NCBI RefSeq assembly: GCF_021432765.1
Contig: NZ_CP058908.1
Coordinates: 192,001 to 256,000, forward strand
DNA from: Pseudomonas phenolilytica
GTDB taxonomy: Bacteria > Pseudomonadota > Gammaproteobacteria > Pseudomonadales > Pseudomonadaceae
DNA length: 64,000 bases
Direction: 5' to 3'
The notes under the pieces are model-generated. The model made no database searches, had not been told where the DNA came from, and worked only from the letters and a program-made list of their open reading frames with translations. How positions within the stretch are numbered: position 1 is the stretch's first letter; every line of letters begins with the position of its first letter. Below are positions 53,320-62,569 of this stretch, one piece after another. Made by a program: the position numbers and the translations under genes.

Positions 53320-54417
53320 TCAGGAGAGGCTGGACAGGTAGTCGTTAAAGTCGAACTCACGAACCACCTCGACGCTGCCGTCGAGCTGCTTTACCACGAT
53401 GGACGGCATTTTCAGGCCGTTGAACCAGTTCTTCTTGACCATGGTGTAGCCTGCCGCGTCGATGAACGACAGCCGATCGCCGATGGCCAGCGGACGATCG
53501 AATTGGTATTCGCCGAAGATGTCGCCGGCCAGACAGGATTTGCCGCACACCATGTAGCTGTGCTCGCCGTCGTTGGGCGCCATCTTGGCGTTGAGGCGGT
53601 AGATCAGCAGATCGAGCATGTGCGCCTCGATGGAGCTGTCGACCACCGCGAGATGCTTGCCGTTGTAGAGGGTGTCGAGCACCGTCACTTCCAGCGAGGC
53701 GCTCATGGTGATCGCCGCTTCGCCGGGCTCCAGGTAGACCTGCACGCCGAACTTTTCCGAGAACGCCTTGAGCCGCGCACAGAAGGCATCGACGGGATAG
53801 CCTTCGCCGGTGAAATGGATGCCGCCGCCGAGGCTGACCCACTCGACCTGCGCCAGCAGATGGCCGAAGCGCTCCTCGATGGTGGTCAGCATCTCGTCGA
53901 ACAGTTCGAAGCTGGAGTTCTCACAGTTGTTGTGGAACATGAAGCCACTGATCTTGCCGATCACCGCCTCGATCTTCGCCGGATCGTGTTCACCCAGTCG
54001 GCTGAACGGGCGCGCCGGGTCGGCCAGCAGATAGTCGGAGCTGCTCACCTGCGGATTGACACGCAGGCCACGGATGGTGCCCTCGGTCGCGTCGGCGAAG
54101 CGCTCGAGCTGGCCGATGGAGTTGAAGATGATCTTGTCGCAGTTGGCGACCATCTCTTCGATCTCGTCGTCGGCCCAGGCCACGCTGTAGGCGTGGGTTT
54201 CGCCGGCGAACTTCTGCCGACCGAGCTTGAGCTCGTAGAGCGACGACGAGGTGGTGCCGTCCATGTATTGCTGCATCAGGTCGAACACCGACCAGGTAGC
54301 GAAGCACTTGAGCGCCAGCAGCGCCTTGGCGCCGGACTGCTCACGCACGTAGGCGATCTTTTCCAGGTTGCCCAAGAGCTTCTGTTTGTCGATGAGGTAA
54401 TACGGCGTCTTGATCAT
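53320..54417 (-). CDS. nspC: Carboxynorspermidine/carboxyspermidine decarboxylase
   Basis: A PLP-dependent fold-III decarboxylase giving norspermidine or spermidine. It has 365 residues. The PLP lysine lies in GAKALLALKCFATWSVFDLM, and a Gly-rich phosphate site in VSLGGGIHFTGEGYPVD. It is the first gene of a two-gene operon with the synthase above. This is the SAM-independent alternative route to triamine polyamines. Confidence 0.92.
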   Translation of the reverse strand: MIKTPYYLIDKQKLLGNLEKIAYVREQSGAKALLALKCFATWSVFDLMQQYMDGTTSSSLYELKLGRQKFAGETHAYSVAWADDEIEEMVANCDKIIFNSIGQLERFADATEGTIRGLRVNPQVSSSDYLLADPARPFSRLGEHDPAKIEAVIGKISGFMFHNNCENSSFELFDEMLTTIEERFGHLLAQVEWVSLGGGIHFTGEGYPVDAFCARLKAFSEKFGVQVYLEPGEAAITMSASLEVTVLDTLYNGKHLAVVDSSIEAHMLDLLIYRLNAKMAPNDGEHSYMVCGKSCLAGDIFGEYQFDRPLAIGDRLSFIDAAGYTMVKKNWFNGLKMPSIVVKQLDGSVEVVREFDFNDYLSSLS

Positions 54418-54692
54418 TTATCGCTGCCCATGAGGTCGCCCGCAGGAAGCGGCCGGCTCCCCGTTTGGCAAAAGGGCGAATTCTGCCGACAACTGGTGCA
54501 GATCGAAAGAGCATTGAGACATTTCGTCACCATCCACGCGTCGGCTGACCTTGCCGGGCAGGCTACCGCGCCGCGGATGACGATCAGGTGACTCACCCGG
54601 TACCGGTAGCAGCCGGTCAGCAGTAGGCCAATCAGCGGGCGCCGATGCAGTACAATCAGCGCCTTTTTTCACTGGCCGGAACCAGCGCCACG

Positions 54693-55934
54693 ATGATCGA
54701 ACCCAAGCGCGTACTGCGTGCCCTCGCCGAACACTGGACCCTGCTCGAGCCGCTGTGCGAGCGTTTCGACGCCGGCACCCTGAGCCTGGTCGAACTGCGT
54801 CACCAGCTCGGTGCGCAACTGCCGGCAGGCACGCCCACCGATATCACCGCCCTGCTCGACCAGTGGATCCGCCTGGACATCCTGGTGCCGGTGGCCAAGA
54901 GTCCCAACCGCTTCGAGCTGAACGCGCAGATCCACGACTTCCTCGCTTACCTGCGCCGCGAGCACCGCCTCGGCCTGTGCCTGGAGATCGAAGCCTACCT
55001 GCGCCACCTGGAGCGTCTGGCCGGGCATATCCTCGATGCCTTCGAGATTCGCGACGGCAACGACCTGGCCCGCCAGCTGCGCCTGCTCGACATGCGCGTA
55101 CGCGATGTACTGAAGAAACTCGACAATGACGAGCAGGCGCTGGTTGCGGTAGCCGACCGGGCCAAGACCAGCGACCGCCAGATCCCGCTGCGCCAGCGCT
55201 ATGCCGAGGTGCTGGCGACCTGGGACGAGTACGTCGAGCCGATGATCCAGCTGGTGTCCGCCGACGGCGCCTTCGAGCAGGGCGTTCATCGCGTCGAGCA
55301 GGTGCTGATGAAGCTGCTCGGCGAACAGCAGCGCCTCGGCCAGCTGGTGGACGACGACCTCCTGCTGCGCACTCATGCGCGCATCCTCGAAATGCAGACC
55401 ACCGCCCAGCTGACCCTGCGCAAGGCCCGCGAGCTGTTGCTGCCGCTGCGCGAGGAAGCGCGTCGGCACAACGCCGTGACCCGCGGCGCGGCACTGGCGC
55501 TGTCGGCGATCCGCAAGAAGGGCCTGGACGCCGTACCACAGGCCTCGCTGCCGCTGTTCACCCGTCCACAGAGCACCTTTCTCGGCACTGCCAGCCAGGT
55601 CGAGGCCTACGTCTACGCCCTGGCCCGCTTCGAGCCGAAGCGGGCGCAGTTCCCGCGGGCCAGCGGCAAGCGCAAGGGCGAGCAGCCGCGCGCACCGCGC
55701 ACCGCGCGGGAGATGATCGAGCGTTGCCAGCAGGCACTGCCGCTGTCGGACCTGATGGCCTGGCTGCTGGAACAGGAACCCGAGGGCGCCACCGACGAGC
55801 TGCTCTACTGGTTCTCGCGCCTGTCCCGCGACGCCCGCTTCCAGCGCGACCGCCTGGAACGTCGCGAGTACCTGACCCGCGAACACCGCGTCAGCCTCAG
55901 CTCCTTTGCGCTGGTGGCCAATGCCAATGGCTGA
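54693..55934 (+). CDS. mksF: MksF, kleisin-like subunit of the MksBEF condensin
   Basis: A 413-residue, largely helical protein with an N-terminal winged-helix-like part (LRALAEHWTLLEPLCERFDAGTLSLVELRHQLG ... LLDQWIRLDILVPV) and a C-terminal domain ending LSSFALVANANG. The order MksF-MksE-MksB and the sizes match P. aeruginosa PA4684-PA4686. MksF bridges the two MksB heads. ATG 54693 was chosen over 54645 because the extension is not family-like. A 108-bp gap containing a REP pair separates it from mksE. Confidence 0.85.
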   Translation: MIEPKRVLRALAEHWTLLEPLCERFDAGTLSLVELRHQLGAQLPAGTPTDITALLDQWIRLDILVPVAKSPNRFELNAQIHDFLAYLRREHRLGLCLEIEAYLRHLERLAGHILDAFEIRDGNDLARQLRLLDMRVRDVLKKLDNDEQALVAVADRAKTSDRQIPLRQRYAEVLATWDEYVEPMIQLVSADGAFEQGVHRVEQVLMKLLGEQQRLGQLVDDDLLLRTHARILEMQTTAQLTLRKARELLLPLREEARRHNAVTRGAALALSAIRKKGLDAVPQASLPLFTRPQSTFLGTASQVEAYVYALARFEPKRAQFPRASGKRKGEQPRAPRTAREMIERCQQALPLSDLMAWLLEQEPEGATDELLYWFSRLSRDARFQRDRLERREYLTREHRVSLSSFALVANANG

Positions 55935-55940
55935 TCCCTA

Positions 55941-56022
55941 CGTAGGGTGGACAACGCTTTGCTTGTCCACCGCTGACACCGAACTTTCCGGTGGAAAAGG
56001 CTGCGCCGTTTTCCACCCTACG
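55941..56022. repeat. GTAG-type REP hairpin pair (BIME), copy D
   Basis: Between mksF and mksE. GTAG, stem GGTGGACAA/TTGTCCACC, linker, stem GGTGGAAAA/TTTTCCACC, CTAC. The first stem carries the A-to-C/T-to-G compensatory pair also seen in copy B. It begins seven bases after the mksF stop. Confidence 0.85.
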
Positions 56023-56042
56023 ATTGCCTGTGAGCCACGTTT

Positions 56043-56732
56043 ATGAACATCGACCTCAAGGAAATGACCCAGCTGGCGCCGATCTTCCGCGAGCTGTTCA
56101 AGGGCTATCACCTGTCGCGCAGCGAGCCGGAGCCCTACGCGCAGCTGTCGAACATGCAGGACCAGTACCGCGCACTGTTCAAGGCGCTCGGCTTCGAGCT
56201 GGTCTGCGATCCGCGCGGCTTCTACTACTTCGTCCCGGAGCAGATGGGCGCGCAGGTGAACAAGACCGCCCAGCGCCTGGCGCTGTTCACCTTCATCCTC
56301 GTCGAGCACCTGGCCGACCAGGGCCGCGACCCGCTGGCCGTGCTCGACGGTGGCAGCCTCGGTCGCGATGAACTGCCGGCGCTGCTGGATAAGTACCGCG
56401 ACCTGTTCCTTCAGGCCGAAGTCACCACCCAGGAAGAATTGGAAGAGAAGGTCATCCGCCGCCTGACGCAGCTGGGCTTCGCCGAGGACAGCAACGGCGT
56501 CTACCGCTTCCTGCCGCCGATGCACCGTTTCCTCGACGTCTGCCTGTCGGTGCAGCAGGACCGCGATCTGGCCGCCAGCCTGCACAGCAGCGACCTGCCG
56601 CTGCCCGCCCCGGAGCTGATCGCCGAGGACGAGGGCGAAGACGACATCATCCTCATCGAGGAAGCGGCCGAAGAATCGGAAGAAGACGCCTTGGCGCGCG
56701 CCATCGCCGAAGAAAAGGAGCTTGAAGCATGA
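56043..56732 (+). CDS. mksE: MksE, condensin accessory subunit
   Basis: A 229-residue protein of winged-helix character (MNIDLKEMTQLAPIFRELFKGYHLSR ... GFELVCDPRGFYYFVPEQ) with a very acidic C-terminal tail from about residue 195 (EDEGEDDIILIEEAAEESEEDALARAIAEEKELEA). It matches the MksE/MukE role of binding the kleisin. Its stop overlaps mksB (ATGA), so the two are coupled. Confidence 0.85.
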   Translation: MNIDLKEMTQLAPIFRELFKGYHLSRSEPEPYAQLSNMQDQYRALFKALGFELVCDPRGFYYFVPEQMGAQVNKTAQRLALFTFILVEHLADQGRDPLAVLDGGSLGRDELPALLDKYRDLFLQAEVTTQEELEEKVIRRLTQLGFAEDSNGVYRFLPPMHRFLDVCLSVQQDRDLAASLHSSDLPLPAPELIAEDEGEDDIILIEEAAEESEEDALARAIAEEKELEA

Positions 56733-59563
56733 GCCAGGAACGCTACGGCATCCGCCGCTTCGCCCTGCTGAACACCGCCGGCTACAGCCTCGGCATCTTT
56801 CCGCTGGAAAACCCGCTGTCGGTCTACGGCGCCAACAACCTCGGCAAGTCCGCGTCGATCAACGCGCTGCAGTTCCCGATCCTGGCGCGCATGTCGGACA
56901 TGAGCTTCGGCAAGTACAGCCTCGAGCAGTCGCGCAAGTTCTACTTCGCCTCGGACACCAGCTACATCCTCGTCGAAGTCATGCTGCCCCACGGCCCGCA
57001 TGTGATCGGCGTGGCTGGCCGCGGGCCGGGCGGCGGCTTCGGCCACCAGTTCTTCGTCTACCAGGGCGCACTGGATCTGGACCACTACCAGCAGAACGGC
57101 ACCTGCCTGCGCCAGCGCGAGCTGTTCGCCAACCTCGAACGCGCCGGCCTCAAGGCCTACGAGGCCAAGCCGGACGAGCTGCGCCGGCTGCTGGTCGGCG
57201 GGCATACCTCGATCCCGCTGGACATGACGCTGATCCCGCTGCGCTCGACCGGCGAGCAGAGCCTGAAGACCTTCCGCGCACTGTTCATCAACCTGTTGCA
57301 TATGCGGGAAATCACGGCTGCCAAACTGAAGCAGCTGTTCCTCGATGCCTTCGAGCACAGCCTGCGCTCGGGCAGCGTCGACTATATCGCCGCGACCGAA
57401 GAAGCCTTCCGCGACGTGCGCCGCATGGAGCAGGACTACCAGGCACTGGTCGCCGCCGGCCCGCTGGTCGAGGCGCTGGCGGCCGGTGTCGCCCAGCGCG
57501 AGCTGCTGCGCGGCAAGCTGCATCGCCTGTCGCCGCTACTCGACAACCTGCTCGGCACCTGGCACGACTACGCCGATGCGCGCAAGGAAGAGCTGGTGAT
57601 CCAGGCCGAGCATTATCGCCGCGAGCAGGACGGCCTGCAGAACGAACAGCGCGGTTCGACCGGCGAGCTGATGCGCCTGGAGCGCGAGATCAGCGAAATC
57701 CAGCGCTGGCTGGGCGAGCTGGCGGTGCTGAAGAACCGCTTCGCCCTGGTCGAGGACGCCCATGTGCTGGAGCAGCAGCTGCTCGCCGCCAAGGACGCCC
57801 ATGACGAGCTGGCCGGTGCGCTGGCGCAGTCCCGCCAGTTCTCCAGCGAAGACCTGGACGAGCGCCTGCGTGATCTGGAAAAACGCCTGAAGTCGGTCCG
57901 GCAACAGCTCGACCATGCCGACAACAACAGCTACTCGCGTTTGCGCGAAGAGTTCTCCCAGGGCGATGTGGATCGCCTGATGCGCCTGTTCAATGGCCAG
58001 CTGTTCAGCCTGCCGCTGGGTGAAAAAGGCATCAACGCCGAGGGCGACGACTGGGTCAAGGCCGTGGAAGCGGTGCTGGATCGTTTCAAGGGCGACACCT
58101 TCTCGGTGCCGGGCCTGTCCATCGACCTCTCGCATATCGAGCCACCGGCGCTGCAGGCCCTGGCCGACCGTGCCGCCCTGCGCGACCAGAAGGATCGCCT
58201 GGAGCGCGAACTCAAGCAGCTCAAGACCCAGCATGCGGTGGCCGTCGACCGCGCGGCGAGCAAGGCCCAGGCCGAGGCGCTGTATCAGGCCGTGCTGGAT
58301 GCGCAGAAAGCGCTGGAAGACTTCCGCCGCAGCCAGACCCTGGCCGCCGAGGAGCCGGCGAAGCTGGAACAGCTGGCCCAGGCCGAGGCCGCCCAGGAAG
58401 AACTCAAGCGCACCAGCGATGCCTTCGCCGAACGCGTGCAGCAGATTTCCGCCAGGCTGCAACTGGTCGGCCGCCAGCTGGCCGATCTGGAAGCCAAGGA
58501 ACGCACCCTGGAAGACGCCCTGCGCCGCCGCCAGTTGCTGCCAGCCAACCTGCCCTTCGGCACGCCGTTCATGGACCCGGTGGACGATTCGCTGGACAAC
58601 CTGCTGCCGCTGCTCAACGACTACCAGGACAGCTGGCAGGCGCTGCAGCGCGTCGACGGTCAGATCGAGGCGCTGTATGCCCAGGTGCGCCTGAAGGGCG
58701 TGGCCAAGTTCGACAGCGAGGAAGATCCCGAGCGTCGCCTGCAGCTGCTGGTCAACGCCTACGCCCACCGTCAGGACGAGGCGCTGACCCTGGCCAAGGC
58801 CCGCCGCGCGGCGGTCACCGACATCGCCCGGACGCTGCGCAACATCCGCAGCGACTACGAGAGCCTGGAACACCAGCTCGCGCGGTTCAACCGCGAGATC
58901 AACAAGCGCCAGGTGTCCAACCTGGCGAGCTTCCGCATCGTGTTGGCGCCGAACAAGGATGCGCTCAAGCACATCGACCAGATCATCCACAGCGCCGGCC
59001 AGTACGAGGAAGGCGAGACGCTGTCGGTGTTCGATCTGTCCCAGTCCGCCGAGCAGGACGCGAAGAACGAGGAAGCCAAGGAGTACCTGGCGCGGCTGGT
59101 GGCGGCGAACAACAACCAGCTGGGCCTGAAGGACCTGTTCGAGCTGGCGTTCGAGATCACCAAGGTCGGCGGCCAGCCAGTGATTCATACCGACATCGAC
59201 GGTGCGGCGTCCAACGGCACCACCATGACCATCAAGGCGCTGACCAACATGTACCTGTTGCTGCACCTGATGGATCGCGAGCAGGCCGGGCGCATCCGCC
59301 TGCCCTACTACCTCGACGAGGCGGCAGACATCGACGAGCGCAACCAGCAGGCGCTGATCGAAACCAGCCTGCAGCTGGGCTTCGTGCCGATCCTCGCATC
59401 GGTGAAGCCTCAGGTCTCGGCCCATGTCGCCATCGACCTTGAGGGCGGCAGCGGGCCGGCCGGCATCTACATCGACGAGGCGGACTGGAAATACATCAGC
59501 CGCCGCGAACCGGTCGCCAGCCAGACCACTGCTTCAGCCCAACGGACCGAAGAGACGGCCTGA
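56729..59563 (+). CDS. mksB: MksB, SMC-like condensin ATPase
   Basis: A 944-residue SMC-type ATPase. Walker A is GANNLGKSA at about residues 34-42. Two coiled-coil arms (roughly 270-400 and 510-600, for example RDLEKRLKSVRQQLDHADNN) surround a short hinge, and the C-terminal head has Walker B LPYYLDEAADIDERNQQ. It is much shorter than MukB (about 1480 aa), as MksB proteins are. It helps organise or segregate the chromosome. No MksG/JetD nuclease gene follows; a terminator and genes on the other strand come next. Confidence 0.9.
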   Translation: MSQERYGIRRFALLNTAGYSLGIFPLENPLSVYGANNLGKSASINALQFPILARMSDMSFGKYSLEQSRKFYFASDTSYILVEVMLPHGPHVIGVAGRGPGGGFGHQFFVYQGALDLDHYQQNGTCLRQRELFANLERAGLKAYEAKPDELRRLLVGGHTSIPLDMTLIPLRSTGEQSLKTFRALFINLLHMREITAAKLKQLFLDAFEHSLRSGSVDYIAATEEAFRDVRRMEQDYQALVAAGPLVEALAAGVAQRELLRGKLHRLSPLLDNLLGTWHDYADARKEELVIQAEHYRREQDGLQNEQRGSTGELMRLEREISEIQRWLGELAVLKNRFALVEDAHVLEQQLLAAKDAHDELAGALAQSRQFSSEDLDERLRDLEKRLKSVRQQLDHADNNSYSRLREEFSQGDVDRLMRLFNGQLFSLPLGEKGINAEGDDWVKAVEAVLDRFKGDTFSVPGLSIDLSHIEPPALQALADRAALRDQKDRLERELKQLKTQHAVAVDRAASKAQAEALYQAVLDAQKALEDFRRSQTLAAEEPAKLEQLAQAEAAQEELKRTSDAFAERVQQISARLQLVGRQLADLEAKERTLEDALRRRQLLPANLPFGTPFMDPVDDSLDNLLPLLNDYQDSWQALQRVDGQIEALYAQVRLKGVAKFDSEEDPERRLQLLVNAYAHRQDEALTLAKARRAAVTDIARTLRNIRSDYESLEHQLARFNREINKRQVSNLASFRIVLAPNKDALKHIDQIIHSAGQYEEGETLSVFDLSQSAEQDAKNEEAKEYLARLVAANNNQLGLKDLFELAFEITKVGGQPVIHTDIDGAASNGTTMTIKALTNMYLLLHLMDREQAGRIRLPYYLDEAADIDERNQQALIETSLQLGFVPILASVKPQVSAHVAIDLEGGSGPAGIYIDEADWKYISRREPVASQTTASAQRTEETA

Positions 59564-59575
59564 TCTCCCGCAACG

Positions 59576-59602
59576 AAAAAAGGGCCCCGAAAGGGGCCCT
59601 TT
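59576..59602. terminator. Bidirectional terminator between mksB and the MCE operon
   Basis: GGGCCCC-GAAA-GGGGCCC with six A residues on the left and three T on the right, 12 bp past the mksB stop. It stands between convergent genes and can serve both directions. Confidence 0.9.
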
Positions 59603-59643
59603 CCATATGTGCGCAGGGGGCTTGAGCCCTCCGGCAACGCCGG

Positions 59644-61953
59644 TCACCTGTCGCCGGCGGCTCGCTCCAGTTCGATCTTCGGTGCCCAGCCGAACCAATC
59701 GTCCTGCGGCTCCTTGAAGAGCGCGAAGGTCTGTCCCGGCAGCGCCCGGCGTCCCATCTGCTCGCCCTCCGGCGTGGCGAAGGCGACGCCGCCCTCGAGC
59801 AGCGACTCCAGCGAATCGGTGCGCAGGCTGGCACCTTTGAACAGACTGAAATCCACACCGAAGCCACTGGTCTCCCAGAAGCGGGTGCCGGTGTGCACCA
59901 GGGGCGCGTAGCGCGGCTCGATGACGACGCGGATCAGGACGCGATCGGCGTTCTGCCCCAGCTCATAACCGGTGACCTCACCGACTTTCACCTCGCGGTA
60001 GGTCACCGCGTTGCCCGGCTTGATCGAACCCAGCCGGGCCGCGCTGAGCACCAGGCTCAACCCTTCACCGGCCTTCTGTGGCTCCCGCTCCTGGCCGGTG
60101 AAACGCGTTTGCACGCCCGCATCCGCCTTGCCCGGTGCCACCTCCAAATAGGGGCCGCTGACCAGCGTATCCAGATTAGCCGTACGCATGATGCCGAGCT
60201 CCGGCCGAACCACCCAGAACTGGGTGCCGGCGCGGGTGATGCGCGACTCCGCTGCGGTGATGCGCGCACGCAGCACGACACTCTGCAGGTCGTCGCTGAG
60301 GGTCACGCTATCCACCTGGCCCACGGCCAGCCCCTTGTAGCGAATGGGCGTACCGGCACTCAGTCCATCGCCACGCGTCAGGCGGATCTCGATCGGCGTC
60401 CCGCGCTGGATTGCACTGTCCCTGTCCTTGTGCAGTACGAAGCGCGGCACCTTCCTCGTCCCGGCAGCCTGCGGATCGGGCGTTTCGAAGGCAATACCGC
60501 CGGCAAGCAGGCTCTGCAGCGACTCGCTACGCACCTCGATACCGGACAAACCGCCGCTCAGCGAGATGCCACTGGCATTCCAGAACCGGCTCGAGCTGTT
60601 CACCAGCTCGGCGTACGGCTGCTCGATGTGCACGCCAATGACGACCTTCTGCTGGTCGCGGGAAAATTGATAGCTCTGTACGGAGCCCACCCGAACTTGG
60701 CGGTACAGCACGGGACTGCCGACATCCAACGAGCCAAGAGTGTCGCTGGTGAGTACCAAGTGCCGTCCCGGCGCGCGGACGTCCAGCGGTGGGGCTTTGG
60801 CGCGAGCGACGAACTCCCGTTTGGGGGAGGCGCTCTTTTCGCCAGGCCGGACGGCAATGAAGTTGCCTTTCACCAGCGCCTCGAGGCCGGTGATTCCGCC
60901 CAGCGAGATGGATGGTTTGACCACCCAGAAATCGGTGCCATCGACCAGGTAATCCTCGAACAGCGGATCGACCGACAACTCAGCCTGGGCGCCCTTGAGA
61001 TCAGCGTCGATATCCAGCTTCTTCAGCAGACCGACCTGCATCCCGTTGTACATGACCGGGGTGCGGCCGGCCTGCAGCCCGTCGAAATCCAGCAGCGAGA
61101 CCACGGCCTTGATGCCCGCCTGGGCGGCATCGAAGTCTTCGTAGAGACGGAACGGAATGCTCGGATCGGTCGCTGGGCTGTCCTTGCGGTGCGCGGGCGT
61201 GGCGAAGGCGATACCGCCAGCGACGATGCTGGCCAAGGACTCGGTACGGAACTTCACGCCGGTCAGCCCGGCATCGACGGTGACGCCGCTGGCGTTCCAG
61301 AAGCGGGTGTGCTTGCGCACCAGGTGCGCATACTCCGGCTGGATATAGAGCTGCACCTCCACGGTGCTGTCATCTTCGGCGAGCACATAGTTCTTCACCT
61401 GACCGACCTGGATCTGCCGGTAGAACACCGGGCTGCCGCGATTCAGCGAACCGAGGCGCTCGGCCTTGAGCGTCAGGTGCAGGCCGATGCGACTGTCGGA
61501 CATCGGCGGCTCTTCCGCCAGGGCTACGAAGCGTCGGGCCGGTTCGCCGTCCGCGGGGCTCACGCCAATATAATTCCCGGAAACCAGTGTTTCCAGGCCG
61601 GTAATCCCTGCGAGCGTAACGCTAGGCTTGACCAGCCAGAAGCGGGTGCCGCTGCGCAGATAGCCATCGACGTCCTGATTCATCTCGATGTCGGCGACAA
61701 CAACCTGCCGCCGTGCCTCGTCCTCAAGGCGCAGGTCGCGTACTACACCGATGGTCATGCCTTTATAGAGGACCGAGGTCTTGCCAATCTCGATTCCTTC
61801 TGCGCTGTCGAACACTACTTCGATATGCACGCCGCGTTCGCTGTAGGCCTGCCAGGCGAGCCAGGCACCGATTGCCAGCGCGATCAGCGGTAATATCCAG
61901 ATCGCCGACCAGTTGGAGGCTGGGCGGGTTCTCGCTTGTGGCAGATCAGTCAT
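59644..61953 (-). CDS. LetB/PqiB-like protein with six MCE domains
   Basis: A 769-residue protein with one N-terminal membrane helix (IWILPLIALAIGAWLAWQAY) and six MCE repeats. I count them from the recurring motif G-x-x-V-x-Y-x-x-x-x-V-G: LYKGMTIG, FYRQIQVG, MYNGMQVG, LYRQVRVG, RYKGLAVG and TYREVKVG. E. coli PqiB has three and LetB (YebT) seven, so this one is intermediate. Such proteins form stacked hexameric tunnels for lipid transfer across the periplasm. It overlaps the upstream pqiA-like gene by 8 bp. Confidence 0.88.
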   Translation of the reverse strand: MTDLPQARTRPASNWSAIWILPLIALAIGAWLAWQAYSERGVHIEVVFDSAEGIEIGKTSVLYKGMTIGVVRDLRLEDEARRQVVVADIEMNQDVDGYLRSGTRFWLVKPSVTLAGITGLETLVSGNYIGVSPADGEPARRFVALAEEPPMSDSRIGLHLTLKAERLGSLNRGSPVFYRQIQVGQVKNYVLAEDDSTVEVQLYIQPEYAHLVRKHTRFWNASGVTVDAGLTGVKFRTESLASIVAGGIAFATPAHRKDSPATDPSIPFRLYEDFDAAQAGIKAVVSLLDFDGLQAGRTPVMYNGMQVGLLKKLDIDADLKGAQAELSVDPLFEDYLVDGTDFWVVKPSISLGGITGLEALVKGNFIAVRPGEKSASPKREFVARAKAPPLDVRAPGRHLVLTSDTLGSLDVGSPVLYRQVRVGSVQSYQFSRDQQKVVIGVHIEQPYAELVNSSSRFWNASGISLSGGLSGIEVRSESLQSLLAGGIAFETPDPQAAGTRKVPRFVLHKDRDSAIQRGTPIEIRLTRGDGLSAGTPIRYKGLAVGQVDSVTLSDDLQSVVLRARITAAESRITRAGTQFWVVRPELGIMRTANLDTLVSGPYLEVAPGKADAGVQTRFTGQEREPQKAGEGLSLVLSAARLGSIKPGNAVTYREVKVGEVTGYELGQNADRVLIRVVIEPRYAPLVHTGTRFWETSGFGVDFSLFKGASLRTDSLESLLEGGVAFATPEGEQMGRRALPGQTFALFKEPQDDWFGWAPKIELERAAGDR

Positions 61954-62569
61954 GCTTGTTTCCGGATTCGGTGTTATCCCAGATCAGACGGGGGTCGAAG
62001 GTAATGGCGGCAAGCATCGTCAGGACCACGACACTGGCGAACGCCACCGCCCCTGTACCGGCTTCCACACTGGCGAGGCTGCCAAAGTTGACAATCGCAA
62101 CAAGGATCGCGATGACGAAGATATCCAGCATCGACCAGCGCCCGATCCACTCGATGAAACGGAACACCAGCAGGCGCTGACGCGGCGACATGGGATGATG
62201 CCGTTGCACAGAGATCAGCAACATGGCGATCCCGATCAACTTGAAGGTCGGCACCAGAATACTTGCAACGAATACTACCGCGGCGATTGGGTACATGCCG
62301 TGCCGCGCCAGCGTCACCACGCCTGACATGATGGTGTCCGGCGTGCCGTTGCCGAGCATGCGGACCGTCATGATCGGTAGCAGGTTGGCCGGTAAATAGA
62401 GCAATGCCGCGCTAAGCAACAGTGCCCAGGTACGGACGATGCTGTTCGGACGCCGCATGTGCACGCACGCTCCACAGCGTGTGCAGTGTTGCCGCGCGTG
62501 CGCCGGCTGATGACGATTGAGCTGATGGCACTCGTGACAGACCATCAACCCGGCATCAGCGGCGCGCAT
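61946..62569 (-). CDS. PqiA/LetA-domain membrane protein (second half)
   Basis: A 207-residue protein with an N-terminal zinc-ribbon (CHECHQLNRHQPAHARQHCTRCG) and four hydrophobic segments (WALLLSAALLYLPANLLPIM and others). LPANLLPIMTVRMLG is the PqiA family motif. E. coli PqiA/LetA contains two such units in one chain; here they are two genes, overlapping by 14 bp. It works with the MCE protein. Confidence 0.88.
   Translation of the reverse strand: MRAADAGLMVCHECHQLNRHQPAHARQHCTRCGACVHMRRPNSIVRTWALLLSAALLYLPANLLPIMTVRMLGNGTPDTIMSGVVTLARHGMYPIAAVVFVASILVPTFKLIGIAMLLISVQRHHPMSPRQRLLVFRFIEWIGRWSMLDIFVIAILVAIVNFGSLASVEAGTGAVAFASVVVLTMLAAITFDPRLIWDNTESGNKHD

Noticed and set aside
54693..59563. 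Full Wadjet (JetABCD) anti-plasmid system
   Set aside because: The fourth, nuclease gene is missing and MksB is of the chromosomal condensin size and context.
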